A stretch of DNA of 64,000 nucleotides from Grifola frondosa (GCA_001683735.1 LUGG01000003.1:1426001-1490000), one strand, 5' to 3'. Shown: positions 43,766-55,610, numbered from the stretch's first letter. Program-made: numbers and translations. Notes: generated from the letters alone by a model not told the origin.

Positions 43766-44092
43766 CTTCATCTTGTTGAGAGCAAACAGCTGCAGTGGCC
43801 CCGAAATCCTCCTTGGACCTTGGCTGTGTGTGATGCAGAGCACAAACTCAGGTCTATGAATCGGGGCATCACCGATCAGCAGTTTGATCGAGCGCTTACA
43901 ACCGAGTAAGTTCATTACCTTGTTTTTTTTTTTTTGAAAAAAAAGCTGACTCTTTAGACTATACTGAACTTGACAACTATCTTGTTTTGTCCAGGTTTGG
44001 TCTTTTCAAGGATGCACAGTCACCTCCGTGGACTCGACAGGAGAGTATCAGCTGCTACTATAGCCATAAAAGGCAGCTTGATGTCCTGTTTA
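43766..44092 (+). CDS. Orphan exon pair, possible gene remnant
   Basis: Exon-like 43766-43903 follows a good acceptor (TTTTTTCGCCAG) and ends at GTAAGT. A second exon, 43996-44092, follows TTTTGTCCAG and ends at another GTAAGT. Joined, they read in one frame (HLVESKQLQWPRNPPWTLAV, then DQQFDRALTTE, FGLFKDAQSPPWTRQ and HKRQLDVLF). No family is recognised, and neither a start exon nor a stop exon was found. Confidence 0.3.
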
Positions 44093-44510
44093 GGTAAGTA
44101 AATCGGAGCGCTGGTCCGCAGCGTCAGCCGAGTTTCACTGAACCCCGCCCGGATAAAAGCTATGCAGGCAATGCCAATTCACGATGCCTTCCCTGCAGAG
44201 AGTATGCAGCTTCCCAGAGCCTATTTCCGTTGAGATAACAACCAACTCCCGGCTTTGTTGCTGGCACAAGTCCTTCCAATTTTCAAAATGTGTCATACAT
44301 ACGCGGTTTCATTATTTCCAAAAGGCTTTCTAACGCGCGCGTTGTTCCCGCATCGGCCGGCAGGACAAGCGACATCTCGCTAGCCAACGCCACTACATCA
44401 GAAAGACGGCAGTGGGTAAAAACCATGACTCGTCTACCACACCATCCACCAACGGAAATCCAGACACCCAGAAGCACACCACGCGCCGAGGCCTCACGAA
44501 ATCGCGCTCA

Positions 44511-47237
44511 CTAGCTGCACCACACTGCAACTGCCCCGTCAGCGCCCGCGCTGACGAGCCACGGCTGCCGCAGTACCCAGCGCACCGCGAGCACGCCGAG
44601 GCCGTCCTTCACCTGGTGGCCCCGCAGAATCTTGAGCGGGACGATGAGCGGGTTCGTCATAAGGTCATTGTACACACGGGCATGGAATATCTGAATGGAA
44701 CCATCATCTGAAGAAGATGCGAATAACGGGAACGTCGGGTGGAAATGCACGGAGCGCAGCGCGCGGCTGTGGTACCTGGATACAGCATTTTAGTCAGCCT
44801 CACTCGATGAAATGGAAGAACGCCGAGAAAAATGGAAGCTTAAAGAAATGATGGCCGGAACGCGTGCGCGGATGTATGGAACCAAAGGGGCAGAATCGAC
44901 CCACCGAAGAATTTTGTAGGGCTTGTCGCTGAGCTCCAGATCGAACCAACAGAGCTTCCTGTCATATCCACCAACAATGAGATGGTCGCCCGAGGGATGG
45001 ACGTCCATCGACGAGATCCATCGGATCCCAGGAGAGAGCGTCTTGAGCAGTTTTTGCTCCGCGAGGTTGTACAGCCTCACATATCGTTGGGTCTGCATGA
45101 ATGATTAGTGACAGTTGGATTGGACAAAAATGCACACGTACTGCCACAAAGAAATGTGGTTTCGATGGGTGGAAGAGAACAAGCTGCACGGAACCCTTGA
45201 TTTTCTTAAACGGCGCCTGTGAATGCCGTCGCGACAGCTGGTGCATCCAGACCCCGCCCTGGGTCTCGTTGCTGGCTGAAATGCTAGTTAGTACCCCATT
45301 AAAATTCAAGCTATATTTACGTACATACTGTGGCGAGATAGTCGCCTTTTCGATGCCACACGAGTTGCTTAGGCAATCCTGATGACGATGGGAGATTGAC
45401 CGTAAGGATGGGCGCATCTGAGGAAGAAGCAGCAGCCGACACCGAGACCCATTTGATCGGTGACGGTGTAGCTGGTTGAGGTGGAAGTGTAGCAGGAGAA
45501 AGCAACGACTGTGTTGCAGTGAGCGTGGCAGCAGACAAGTTTGGAGGAATCAAGAAATGTAAATGTTCCTCGCTGCATAGAAATTGTCAGAATAGTGCGG
45601 TTGTAAGTTTGAACAATCTGGATCACTCACACGCCCACAACGAAGAAGTTGACATCCGTCCGCGGGCACCACTCGACCGCACCAACCTTCCCCTTGAACG
45701 TCCACCTCTTCACCTCCTTCCCGACAATCACCTCCCACAACCTCACAACTCCGCTCTCGTCACCGCTCACGACCCATGCTCCGTCAGGGCTCACGCTCGC
45801 GCTGCGCACGCGGTGCCCCTCGTGCGCAGCTTGGAGCGCGCGGTACACGGGGAACGGCCGCAGACTATTCGGGCTGGGCAGCTTTGGGATCAGACTGTCA
45901 GGATCGATTCGCAGCTTTACGCGCTGAATGCGCGGCGCGAGGTACAGATCAAGCTGTCGACTGAACCGCTCCTGAATAAACTGGCTGTATGCGGGCACAA
46001 GACGCAGAGCGGAATACTTCTGCGGGAGGAAGTCGCGCTCGCGGTCCTCCTTGTCCGTCTCTTCCCATTGCTTGCGTTCTTCCTCCGTGGGGAGATACTC
46101 TTCGGGAGGGTTGTAGGATTCGGCGTGTGTCGGGAGGCGAGGTTTGGGGGCTGGGAGGGGAGCGGGCTGGTTTGAGGGCTCTTCGTTCCAAACGGAGTAA
46201 AATTGAAGTTGAGTGGAAGCGGTCTTGGGTTTAGAAGGGAGGATCCGGCCCTGTCGAATGGCACGAACGATCTTCATAACCTTCAGGGTCATAATCACGT
46301 CAATGACATCCAGGGTCGCGTCTCTTCAAGCGAAGGCTAACCTTTTGCTTCTCCCATTTACTCGGCACCCACCTCCGTTTGGGCTCGGGGGCGGCGGAGA
46401 GAGGCATAACTTCTTCCTTTCCTTTGCCGGTGAACCATTCCACCGTGGGCTCGTAGGGATTGTACTGGGCGTCCGGAATTTCGTTCTCCTGCAGTCTCCG
46501 AATGATGTCTAGTTCTTGAGGTGTGAGAGGCTTGTCCATCTGCGCCTTCTTATCGAATGCAGTAGTCCTAGTCACAGATGATCAAATGCTCATGATAGAG
46601 AGGTAAAGGTCCATACCATGAAGAAGGATCCTCAACGGTCTCCAGGAACTTATCTAGTTCGTCTCCTCGAGCGGGGCGCAGGACCTTCTTGCCGTTAATA
46701 TCGTAGCCTACATGTGGCAGATCGTCATACCAGTGCATGGGTATATTCCCAACGCGATTGGGGCTCTGACACACATGTGGAAGATAATTAGATGGCACAT
46801 GAGAACACGCAAGATGAATATCGTACATCTTCTGTGGAGGAATCCGAGTCGTAATCTGGCTCGATAGGAGGATACACTCGTTTAGGTTGGCCCGTGATGT
46901 TCGAAACAATCGTCCTGGCTCTTGGAAATATGTGTAGGTCGTCGTCCGTGTCCTCCTCGGATTCATCCTCGTCGTCTTCCTCCTCCTGCTCCTCCTCATC
47001 TTCATCACTATCTTCCCCTTCTTCATCCACTTCGTCCTCATCCTCCGTGTCACTCCGCACGTCAATTTCAGGGAACTCGTCCACCTCCCCATCTGACCCA
47101 TCCTCACCGTCTGTGCCTTCATCGTCACTTAGCATCTCCAGACCGACATTCTGAGGTATTGCCGAGGGAAGGGGGGACTCGTCCTCCGGTGCGGCTTTTC
47201 GTTTTTTGGTTTGTTTCTTCGCATCTGTCGCCGCCAT
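44511..47237 (-). CDS. ERB1: Ribosome biogenesis protein Erb1/Bop1
   Basis: A component of the PeBoW complex (Nop7-Erb1-Ytm1) needed for 27S pre-rRNA processing and 60S assembly in the nucleolus. The N-terminus is Lys-rich, then a very acidic stretch runs from about 46900 to 47130. The BOP1 N-terminal domain reads [20 protein letters not shown], then [20 protein letters not shown], then [27 protein letters not shown] and [17 protein letters not shown]-terminal WD40 propeller follows ([90 protein letters not shown]). The last blade ends [15 protein letters not shown]. About nine exons fit. The length is as expected. Confidence 0.95.
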
Positions 47238-47308
47238 GAGAGTGAAGAGAGTAAATGAGCTTTTAGCTCGACCAATGAACAGAGCCAAACGAAATTTCCT
47301 GGTGTAGC

Positions 47309-47314
47309 CACGTG
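47309..47314 (+). promoter_or_regulatory. CACGTG E-box in the ERB1/ARP4 shared promoter
   Basis: CCACGTGC lies 72 bp from the ERB1 start and about 100 bp from the ARP4 start. Confidence 0.45.
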
Positions 47315-47415
47315 CGCGAATTACTGAGATTAGATCGGGATTCAAGCGCGTCCATTCGACTTGAACCTATCACTTACTCCCGTATTGTGAACACATCTCC
47401 TTTCAATTGCTCATC

Positions 47416-49257
47416 ATGGTAAACTATGGCGGAGGTGTGTATATTTTCATTCCCGCGTGCTTGATTTTGCGTGTTTATTGACTTCCTACGCCACTGCAGA
47501 TGAGGTCTCTGCTCTCGTGATCGACATTGGCACGTCCTCCATACGCGCAGGGTATGCAGGCGACGATAACCCTAAGGCAATCATCCCCACCTCATACGGA
47601 TACCTCCCAGACGCGCCAACAACTACTGAGGACGTGACAATGGGGGAAGCAGGTGCGGAGGAGAACCATTGAAACCCTCGAAAGCCACTGTGAGGCTTCG
47701 CATAGGACAGAATGGCCCTTCCCTCTGGCGCGACGGGATGCGTGTTGAGAACCCCATGACGAATGGATTGAGTGCGTATTTTTGAAAATATGCTATAGCC
47801 TCTATGAGCTGATCGAGGTGCTTACAGTCCAGGACTTTGAGCCTATTCCTCCCCTGCTCAACCATGCATTGTCTGAGGTCATGCGTTGCAGTGCCTCTGA
47901 GCACCCGGTTCTTGTCACCGAAGCACCATGGAATACCGCCGCGAACAGGGAACGTATGGCGGAAATCATGTTCGAAGAGTTCCAAGTTCCCGCGTTCTAC
48001 ATTGCGAACACAGGTGTGCTAAACGCGTGAGTGAGGAAGGCACAGGTATACATGTGGCATCGTCAACATGAACTGTTTTCCAGGTTTGCCGCAGGCAAAG
48101 GCACAGCACTTGTTATCGATGTGGGACAGTCTACAGCGAGCGTGACGCCGGTGGTCGATGGCTTTGTACTCAGAAAAGGTCAAATTTAGTGTTTCCCTTT
48201 ACTGCCGCAGATTTAATGCTTTTCACTCCATGTAGGTTTGCAGTACTCCGCCCTACCACAGCTCGTCCATGCACACGCCAAACACCTCCTCACATCACCG
48301 ACGAACAAACGACCTGGTATCCAGCTGCTTCCCCACCAGCTAATTGCCACAAAAACGGCATGTTTCCTGTCTCTCTCTACACAGTCTGCATGCTGAATAT
48401 ATTGTGGTTGTAAAGCCAGTAGATGCAGGAGCACTGCCCCGCTTCCAAGTACGAGAAGATCGTGTTGCGGGAACGACGGATAGCTGGAAGTTGTGGTACG
48501 AGGCGAGGGAAGTGGACGAGTGGATACAGAGTGTTGCAGGTGTGCTCGATCAAGGCTGGAATGACCAGTACGTCATAATTTTCATACCATACCTTCATGG
48601 ATATGCATCCCTGATTCGATGTAAACAGAGCAGCCCTGGCGCGAGGTGCAAGACATTACGAGTTCCCCACTGGCTACAACTACTACTTTAACGGCATGGA
48701 GCGATACTCCGTCGGAGAGCAATTCTTCACGCATTCTCCTCAGTTGGTTGTGCGTAACACCCCAGTCTTTCTGTTTTCATAATTCTCTGATGCCACATAT
48801 CCAGGCATCCAACCCGAACCTTCCCAAAACCATCCCCGCCCTCGTCAGCGCCTCTATGAATGCGTGTGACCCAGACATGCGCCAAGTTCTGTTCGGGAAC
48901 ATCGTGCTCATAGGCGGAGGGAGCCTCTTCTCGGGCTTCGCGGACCGTTTGCACAATGAGATTGAGAGACAAACTCCACACGTACGTACCCCTACATATC
49001 CCGCGACGCGAGACTTTAATACTGCTACTTCATCAGGCCAAATTCCATGCACCCGGCAACCCCACAGAGCGCCGGTACGGTGGCTGGCTCGGCGGAAGTA
49101 TTCTCGCGAGCTTGGGTACGTTCCACCAGTTGTGGATCAGCAAGGAGGAGTGGCAGGTATGTTGTATTGCTGCCAGTAGGTTGAAGACGTACAAACTGAA
49201 CCGATCCGTCGTCTTCAGGAGCATGGAAAAGCGATCGTCGGTCAGCGGTGCAAATGA
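47416..49257 (+). CDS. ARP4: Actin-related protein 4 (NuA4/INO80/SWR1 subunit)
   Basis: A nuclear actin-related protein shared by histone acetyltransferase and chromatin-remodelling complexes. Exon 1 is MVNYGG; exon 2 gives [20 protein letters not shown] and [13 protein letters not shown]. Later parts are [18 protein letters not shown], then [20 protein letters not shown] and [14 protein letters not shown], then [20 protein letters not shown], then [19 protein letters not shown]. The end reads [20 protein letters not shown] and [15 protein letters not shown]. One base is missing at 47664-47667 (AACC) to keep frame between an acidic linker and [11 protein letters not shown]. The intron 48358-48415 begins with GC rather than GT. 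About eight exons fit. The stop TGA is at 49255-49257. Confidence 0.92.
48358..48415 (+). other. GC-AG intron in ARP4
   Basis: The join PHQLIATKT to [15 protein letters not shown] keeps phase 0 only if the intron runs from GCATGT to GTAAAG. No GT donor in the vicinity gives the same frame. Confidence 0.6.
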
Positions 49258-49967
49258 ATACCTCCCACTTTGTATTAAGAGTATGTATTATTCGGTCAAC
49301 GTATTGGGCGTTGCGCTTCAGCGACTAGAAATCATTTCTTCAATGCGGGGAGGATCTGCTCATCAGCGCTGGGTTGTCCCTTGAAACCATTCACACTAAA
49401 TGTCTCGGGAAGAGGCAACTGAATTGCACCAAGAAATGTACAGGAAACACGCAACGTAAACACGCTGGCCAGGTTGTACCTACGCACGAGGCAGAGTCAT
49501 TTCCCGTCCTCGATGATCGACAACCTGTGCAAAGACTGTAGTTTCTCGACCTGGGGAAGCGCTGCTTCCCTGCGCCGTCCTGTCGCATCGCTGCTGCAAC
49601 CGTGCCGCCCCACCTCGCACTCTTAGGAACATCTCCATCCACGACAAAACCGCACAATTTGCACCACCGCCCGTGTCGCCCCGCGCAATGAGAAGGGGGG
49701 GGGAAGGGGAGAAGTGGGAAACCAGAAAGGAACAAAGGGGAGTCAAGACAATCAAAAAAGGGAAAGGAGGGTGCGGTGTAAATCTGCTACGAGCAACGAA
49801 GTGTCCGGTGCGGATAGTACACACGCATTAAATAATTACGCTAGCTGGCGATATTCGACAGAGACACGGCAGGCAAAAGGAAAGTGGGCACTCGTCAACC
49901 TCGGTTGTATCGTACAAACTCAATATTGGGAACATCTCTACTCTTCACAAGCGGGTAAGACGGATCC
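49258..49967. other. Spacer without a supported gene
   Basis: Includes a G9 tract at about 49696-49704. No open frame with a recognisable product. Confidence 0.45.
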
Positions 49968-51444
49968 TCAGAATGCCTCGACTTCTCTGCGCTCGCGCGC
50001 GTCCAGGAGGGCGCCAATGGCTTTGCGCCGACTCCTGGTGGCGAAGTTCTTCGGCACAAGTTCGTCGTTGTTAGACGGCGGGCCACGGGGCTGCCTGACG
50101 GGCAGACTCACCAGCCGCTGTACCACAACCGTCGAGTCCTGCGGAACAGCGACAGAGATGGTCGGAATCTGGCGGCCGAGGCCGAGACCTTCGTAGAGCT
50201 TCTTGGAAGCCTCCTCTCGTGGTGAGAGTGGGACGTCACCGACAGAAGACGCGGTGTGTGGTGTGCTTGGAGAGGAGTTCGACTTGGACGACACGGAGGA
50301 GCCGTCATCAGCCTCTCCTCCGTCGGAATCGACAGCAATGGCGGAGACCATGGACTGGGAGGTCTCTGAAGTGAAGCGAAGAGGCTGCGGGCGCGCCTTG
50401 GGAGCAAGGCCGGGGGGAGGAGAAACGCGCTCGCCAGGAGGGGGAGTCACCTTGACCATCGGAGAAGAAGCTGCTCGGTTCACGTTCAACATGGAGTTGT
50501 TAACGGGGGCGCGCCTCCACGATACTGCGGTGTCAGATTTGGAAGGAGCAGCACCATTTATATTGTTGGAGGCAGGGCTTCCCAGTGAAGTGCCGCCACT
50601 GATAACGGTTGTGTAGTTCGGGGTCGACGGTTGCTTCGCGCCAGTCGAGGCGAAGTCATCGTCGTCTGAGTCGTACTTCCCTGACGCCATACGACTGCCG
50701 AACTTGCCACCGAGGGCAGCAGTCATCGGAATATGGTCGTCCGCACCAACGCCGAGTTTCGATCGGAGATCCTGGTTGGAGCGGCGCAACTGAGCCTGAA
50801 TGGTGGCGGTGCGCAGGTCAAACCCAGTGTTTGTGGGTCCTGCAGTAGCAGGAGGGGCAAACCCAGGAGTGCGCCTAGTAGCCTGCTGAACTTGGCGCTG
50901 ACGCTGGGCAGCAGCCTGCGCTTGCGCGGCGAAGAGCTCAGCCTGATACTGCTGGGCTTGGAGGGTCTGACAAAGATATAAATCAGCACTCCACGACGAA
51001 AGGCGAGCAACAATCATCCTCGCGACAAAACCAGATACATCGGACTCACCTGTAACCTTGCAATTTCCATCTGCATCATCTGTAGCTGCATAGCTTGCAG
51101 CTGATTTTGAGCGACTGCGGGAGAGTAGAGCGGATTGAATGCGTTCATCGCCTGCTGCTGGGAGAACCTGTTCGCAGCGCCATCCACGGCCGCGGTCACT
51201 GGCTGCTGCATACGGCCGGCGTTGTGATTGATGTACAGGTTCTGCGAGACCATATTTGACAGCTCTCTTCCTCTTCCGATGAGTACAGCGCATCACTGTG
51301 AGTGGCGGATGCGAAACGAGGGACGTGGAAGGAACCGCCTGGAGCAGCGGTGTGGGGAATATTGCCAGAGGCAGAGCGTACGCCTCCGGTGCGGAGACCT
51401 GCAAGGAGTGAAGCGCGAGGGTTGGGGGCAGGTGTGGTAGCCAT
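49968..51444 (-). CDS. Gln-rich low-complexity protein
   Basis: Function unknown. The start at 51444 gives MATTPAPNPRASLLAGLRTG, then an acidic YSSEEEE motif. After an intron comes a long Gln/Met/Ala-rich helix (QNQLQAMQLQMMQMEIARLQ joined across an intron to LQAQQYQAELFAAQ). The second half is Ser/Pro-rich with short conserved-looking blocks (LRRSNQDLRSKLGVGADDHI, ALGGKFGSRMASGKYDSDDD, SPREEASKKLYEGLGLGRQ) and ends in NFATRSRRKAIGALLDARER. The style suggests a cytoplasmic RNA- or polarity-related scaffold, but no domain is recognised. Three exons are visible. Confidence 0.75.
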
Positions 51445-52100
51445 TGTGTGCAAAGATGGAGGTACAGATGGTTGGACGGAACCCGAGAAAAAAATAAAAT
51501 GCAAGTCTGGGGCGACGGCGAATAAATGAGAAAGAGTACAGCTTGCGAACAGGGAGAATAGATCATGTCAGATCGACAAAAATGGTCGTGACGGAAACGG
51601 AGGGACGCTTACCTGACGAGGCCCTTGCGCTGCGGTTTGGCTCAAAGGTAGCGATGGACACGCCTATCTCTCTCTCTAGAGTGAATAAATGGGGCGATGG
51701 ATTGGCAAGTTTTGCAGAGCGGTCTGCGTGGGTTGAAAAGGCGGATGGTCGATTAGAGTGGTTGGCCGAGAGAAAATTGAACTTTGGCGCGTATATAAAG
51801 ACGATAGAGAGATATATATCCAAAATTGAAGAGACAGAGACAGAGACAGAGAGACAAACGGAAAAAGAGGCCACCAAGAGGTCTGAGAGAGAGAGACGAC
51901 AAAGAGATCTCCTCCACAGCCGCGCCTCCGACTACTCATCCATCCCGGTCCAGACCCCGGCCACCCCGTCAAATATCGTAATCCACGCCCCCGGCACTGC
52001 AAACAATAAGACCTCCGAGACGCCTCGATCCAACAAGCTCGAGCGAGCCCACTGAGTGCCCACTGCTTGCATGTTCATTGTCTACACCCTCACTGGCACC
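51445..52100. other. Promoter/leader region with GA-rich tract
   Basis: Purine-rich on the plus strand, with an AGACAG microsatellite at about 51826-51856 and GA repeats at 51881-51894. On the minus strand this is a CT-rich leader, common before fungal genes. The plus-strand open frame through it (51543-52055) is composition-driven and not called a gene. Confidence 0.5.
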
Positions 52101-52811
52101 TCATAGGTACTTCTTCGCACTCGCCCTCACCCTGGTGTCAAACACGGTACTCCGTATAGGAGTGTGTGCAGTGTGAAAGGGATTCAGCATCGTCTGATGG
52201 CACATCAGTCAATTGACCTCCGGACACTGCTGATGGAGATGCGACACTCACCTTCAAGTACAGCTCCCAAACATCGGAGAAGAATGCCTTGATCCCATCG
52301 TCGTTGCGAGATTCATGTAGCAACACAAACTTCATGTCTACGAAGAGAACTCAATCATGACGGACCTCAGCCATTGTTGCCCCAGCGTACTTCCGGGCGT
52401 CACGAAGGCAGACACTGTCCACTCGTTGAATTTGTCCGCGGATTTCAGGTACCTGGAAGTTACACACGCTACAGGCGACCGGGTGACGTGGAGGTAAGAA
52501 AGGGGAGACGAACATGACATTGTCCTTCCGCATAACCTCCTCGATCGCATCGAGACTCGCATTCGCGATCATCTGTATGACATGCCTGTCCCTCCTCCTA
52601 CCCTGATAGCTCCTCCTTGTACATGGTGTGGTTGAGACGCGCTAGAAGCACCAGACAATGCAGTTAGAGTCCCAGCAAATGCAGAGGTCGACCAACTCGG
52701 AAGATTCGATGCCAAAGGTGACGATGTAGCCTGCGATGGCTTAGAAGAATAGTGTGTCAAGCTATAGAGTGGAGTATCTGACGGAGAAAGCAGAAACAAA
52801 TGGTGTGACAT
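52101..52811 (-). CDS. TRS20: TRAPP subunit Trs20 / sedlin (TRAPPC2)
   Basis: A core subunit of the TRAPP vesicle-tethering complexes at ER exit sites and Golgi, with a longin-like fold. The N-terminus MSHHLFLLSPSDTPLYSLTH has a basidiomycete-type insertion (Ser/Ala-rich, about 40 residues). The conserved core follows: IANASLDAIEEVMRKDNVMY, LKSADKFNEWTVSAFVTPGS, KFVLLHESRNDDGIKAFFSD, VWELYLKTMLNPFHTAHTP and IRSTVFDTRVRASAKKYL, then stop. The Asp equivalent to human D47 lies in the conserved helix region. Four or five exons fit. It shares a 198 bp promoter with the rhomboid gene. Confidence 0.9.
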
Positions 52812-52930
52812 GTCCGGGAACTTGACTGCTCAGCGTTCAGCTGATTTCTGAGCCGCGTCGAACACAAAATTAACAGATCGTCGTCCGTCTTGAAACTTCG
52901 AGGCTGCCGACGCGACGCGTACACGCGGTG

Positions 52931-52938
52931 CACGTGAT
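52931..52938 (+). promoter_or_regulatory. CACGTGAT E-box in the TRS20/rhomboid shared promoter
   Basis: 120 bp from the TRS20 start and about 72 bp from the rhomboid start. An ACGCGT word lies just upstream at about 52916. Confidence 0.45.
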
Positions 52939-53009
52939 ATAATGAGTTGCAGCCAAGCAAGTTAAAACAACTGCGACGCGTTCCTCAAGGCGTGGCCCGA
53001 GCGATCGCC

Positions 53010-54278
53010 ATGAACTCGCTTTTTTGTCAACTTCCGCGTACTTTTACAGCACCATTTCATACTCTGTCAAGGACACGTCCCCATCAATGCTTTTCCCACT
53101 CAAGAATATGTGTTCCTTCCCCTCATCATGCTCTCATTCGTAGTCTCGCCAACCAACCGACTGCAGCTCTCAAATTTACCGCATCTAGGACGTCATACGA
53201 TGCACCCCCTACGCCTTCGCTGCTAAAATTTCTGTCCAGCAGAATATGGAACGCAACACACAAGAGCATATCCCGTGTATCTGCTCGTGGCGAGCACCAC
53301 CCGTTCCTCGAGGAAGTCCACAAGGTCCCTCGCAAGATTTCTGGCAGCGTCTTCGACAGCGAATCAATTCTGTGCCTGGGTCATACATGTTTTGGGGCAT
53401 TTTGGCACTTAATGGGGCCGTATTTGTATGCTGGAATATTGCCCGGGGAGTCTACGTGCGTGTTTATCGGTTCTAACGAAGTGCCAATTCGATCGATCAG
53501 GTGTAGGAAAGCTCAAGAGACCCCAGCATGTACATCTGGATGCGCAACAACTTCACTGTTAGCTGGACCAATGTCAAGTCCGGTCGGATGTCCGTGGTGT
53601 TTGCTTTTCGTATCCTCGTTCATCGACACTGACCGCGAGGCTCCCGTTAGATGGACGTTGTTGACATCCTGCATATCACACGAGGATTTGATGCATGCCA
53701 TATTCAACGTCATGGGATTCTACTTCATGGCACCTCCCGTCATATCCCTGTTGGGCAACGTGGGCTTCCTCGCGCTCTACCTAGGATGTACGTCGTTGCG
53801 CAACATTTATGCCGCTCTGAGTCTCACAGACTTTGATGTGTAGCTGGCTTGGTATCCAGTCTGACCAGCCTGTACTGGCATACCAGCGTCAAAAATCATC
53901 CAAATTACAATTCTCAGGCGCTAGTGGTATGAATTCTCTTCTCGTTGTCTACCTTGGAGATCATGAACCTAAATTATTTGCCGCAGGGGCCATCTACGGC
54001 GTGATATCCTTCTTCGCCTGCGTCGCACCAACGACGCAGTTCTCTTATTTTTCATCATACCAATGCCTGCATGGGCTTGTGTCACAGGCATCTTCTTGTG
54101 GGATAGCTATAGCGCATACAAAGAAAAGGTCCGTCTTATTTTGCGAACTCCGCTGAACGCAATTTTTCTGATGGGTGTGCATGTCGCTTAGCGTGCTACT
54201 ACTGACACGGCTGGCCACGTTGGGGGTTTGCTGGCTGGCGCGTTGTTTTTCCTTGGGAAACGATTCCGAGTATTCTAG
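53010..54278 (+). CDS. Rhomboid intramembrane serine protease (mitochondrial PARL/Pcp1-like)
   Basis: Cleaves transmembrane segments; the PARL/Pcp1 group acts in the inner mitochondrial membrane. The N-terminus (MNSLFCQLPRTFTAPFHTLS) is presequence-like. The core reads VPGSYMFWGILALNGAVFVC, then PSMYIWMRNNFTVSWTNVKS, then WTLLTSCISHEDLMHAIFNV, then LYLGSGLVSSLTSLYWHTS, the catalytic GASGAIYG across an intron, and TDTAGHVGGLLAGALFFLG with the catalytic His. Two single bases appear lost: at 53917-53918 (GG should be GGG) directly before the Ser motif, and near 54041 (TTCTC for TTCCTC). With these restored the protein is complete. As written, the catalytic Ser falls out of frame. Confidence 0.88.
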
Positions 54279-54401
54279 ATAGATGCTTGGAGGTTCTTTG
54301 TGGTATGAGATAGCTAGATGGGCGGCACTCTACTCATCAAGAGCACAATACAGAGGCTATGGAAAAGATGTATTAGGAGACGGAAGATACTGTAGTTCAC
54401 A

Positions 54402-55610
54402 CTAAGATATAGGGTCTGGCACTCCGATCTCCTTGACAGCGTAGTAGCTGAAAAATAAAATCTTCAAGCAAAGGGCAAGGCCAACATGCAAAGCAGCGAG
54501 CAGGATGATGATGAGACGGACAGGTTTTGCGTCGGCCTGCAAGGTCGTAAACGTGAGATATAAACCGATACCTTCTGGGACATGGAAAGGACGTACGGAA
54601 GCAAGCACCGGGTACACATTGGCGGCGAGGAACCACCCCGACACGATGAATGCGATCCCAACAAGTATCCATCGCACCAGCGGCACGGGGATCACGCACA
54701 ATAGCTGCGCGAAGAATAAGTGGCGGGCGCGCATAACGTTAGACATTGCTCACCGCCACGGGGATCCACACGAACTGAGCGTATCCCCACACCGACACTG
54801 CCTCGACGACGCTCCACTCACCAACGCCGAGATAGCGCAGCCCGAGCCACAGCAGCACGGGCACGCCAAGACCGTATGAGTACACGAGCGCAACAGCAGT
54901 AGACAGCAGCCCGAAGTCGTACTCGATCACGGCCGGGGAGGAGTCACCTGGGTGCGATAGATATGCAGCTATGGAGGAAGCGAGCGAGGAAAACACAAAG
55001 AGCGAGAAGATGAGCGTCGTGAGTGTCCAAAATGGCCCGTAGAGGTCCACGGAGGGCGTAAGGTGCGCAGAGATGTAGGAGCGGGAGAAGGGGAGAAACG
55101 TTGTGTAACAGCGGCGCAGAACCTGGTGCGGTTGCATGAGGCGACAGAAGCAAATCTTAGAGCAGTAAAACCACTCACTAATTTTGTGTCAACGTCAAAG
55201 TATGGTTGGTAGTATTCTAATGTCCAGAAACCAGAATTTCGCGACGGTCCACCGTCTGGGATGTATCCTAAACCACATAAAGCTAAGGTAAGATCTACAC
55301 CAATACAACAGCAAGCCGTGCAATTTCCATTGCTTGCCGTGCGCATATAGTAGCTACACTCGAGCAGTATTGTTCCCGACATTTCCACCTTGATTGGTCG
55401 CCCGCGCATCGGTTCCCAGGAAAGCTACGAACCGTAGAGGTCAATTCCGCGGTATGTATAAACGATCCCACATACATTGGAATTGAAGACCATCCGGGCC
55501 TTCTTCCATTCTCTAAGGAGAAAGCGGACTATCGTCAATCATGAGGACCCATCATGGCAGAGGAGGCGCGGTCGACGAACCTCGTCAGACTCTATTGCAA
55601 CGTACGCCAT
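54402..55610 (-). CDS. Yip1-family Golgi membrane protein (YIPF1/2-like)
   Basis: A multi-span protein of the Yip1 family, which interacts with Rab GTPases in the early secretory pathway. The start at 55610 (MAYVAIESDE) is followed by small exons, then FWTLEYYQPYFDVDTKL, a signature of the YIPF1/2 branch, then VLRRCYTTFLPFSRSY. Membrane segments are LTTLIFSLFVFSSLASSIAA, then FGLLSTAVALVYSYGLGVPV, then SVWGYAQFVWIPVA, then PLVRWILVGIAFIVSGWFLA, then IIILLAALHVGLALCLKILF. It ends GVPDPIS. About five or six exons fit; the two N-terminal introns are less certain. Confidence 0.85.

Larger units (their letters stand above)
43487..44510. other. 1 kb spacer with orphan exons
   Basis: Contains the promoter of the membrane-protein gene (CACGTG at 43612-43617), a poly-T/poly-A hairpin-like tract at 43921-43946, and the two orphan exons listed separately. 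Confidence 0.45.

Noticed and set aside
46894..47239. Plus-strand Ser-rich and Pro/His-rich open frames
   Set aside because: They are antisense shadows of the acidic N-terminus of ERB1.
51543..52055. A plus-strand gene of 170 codons
   Set aside because: Its C-terminal half comes from a GA-rich microsatellite, it has no domain, and it covers the likely leader of the minus-strand Gln-rich gene.
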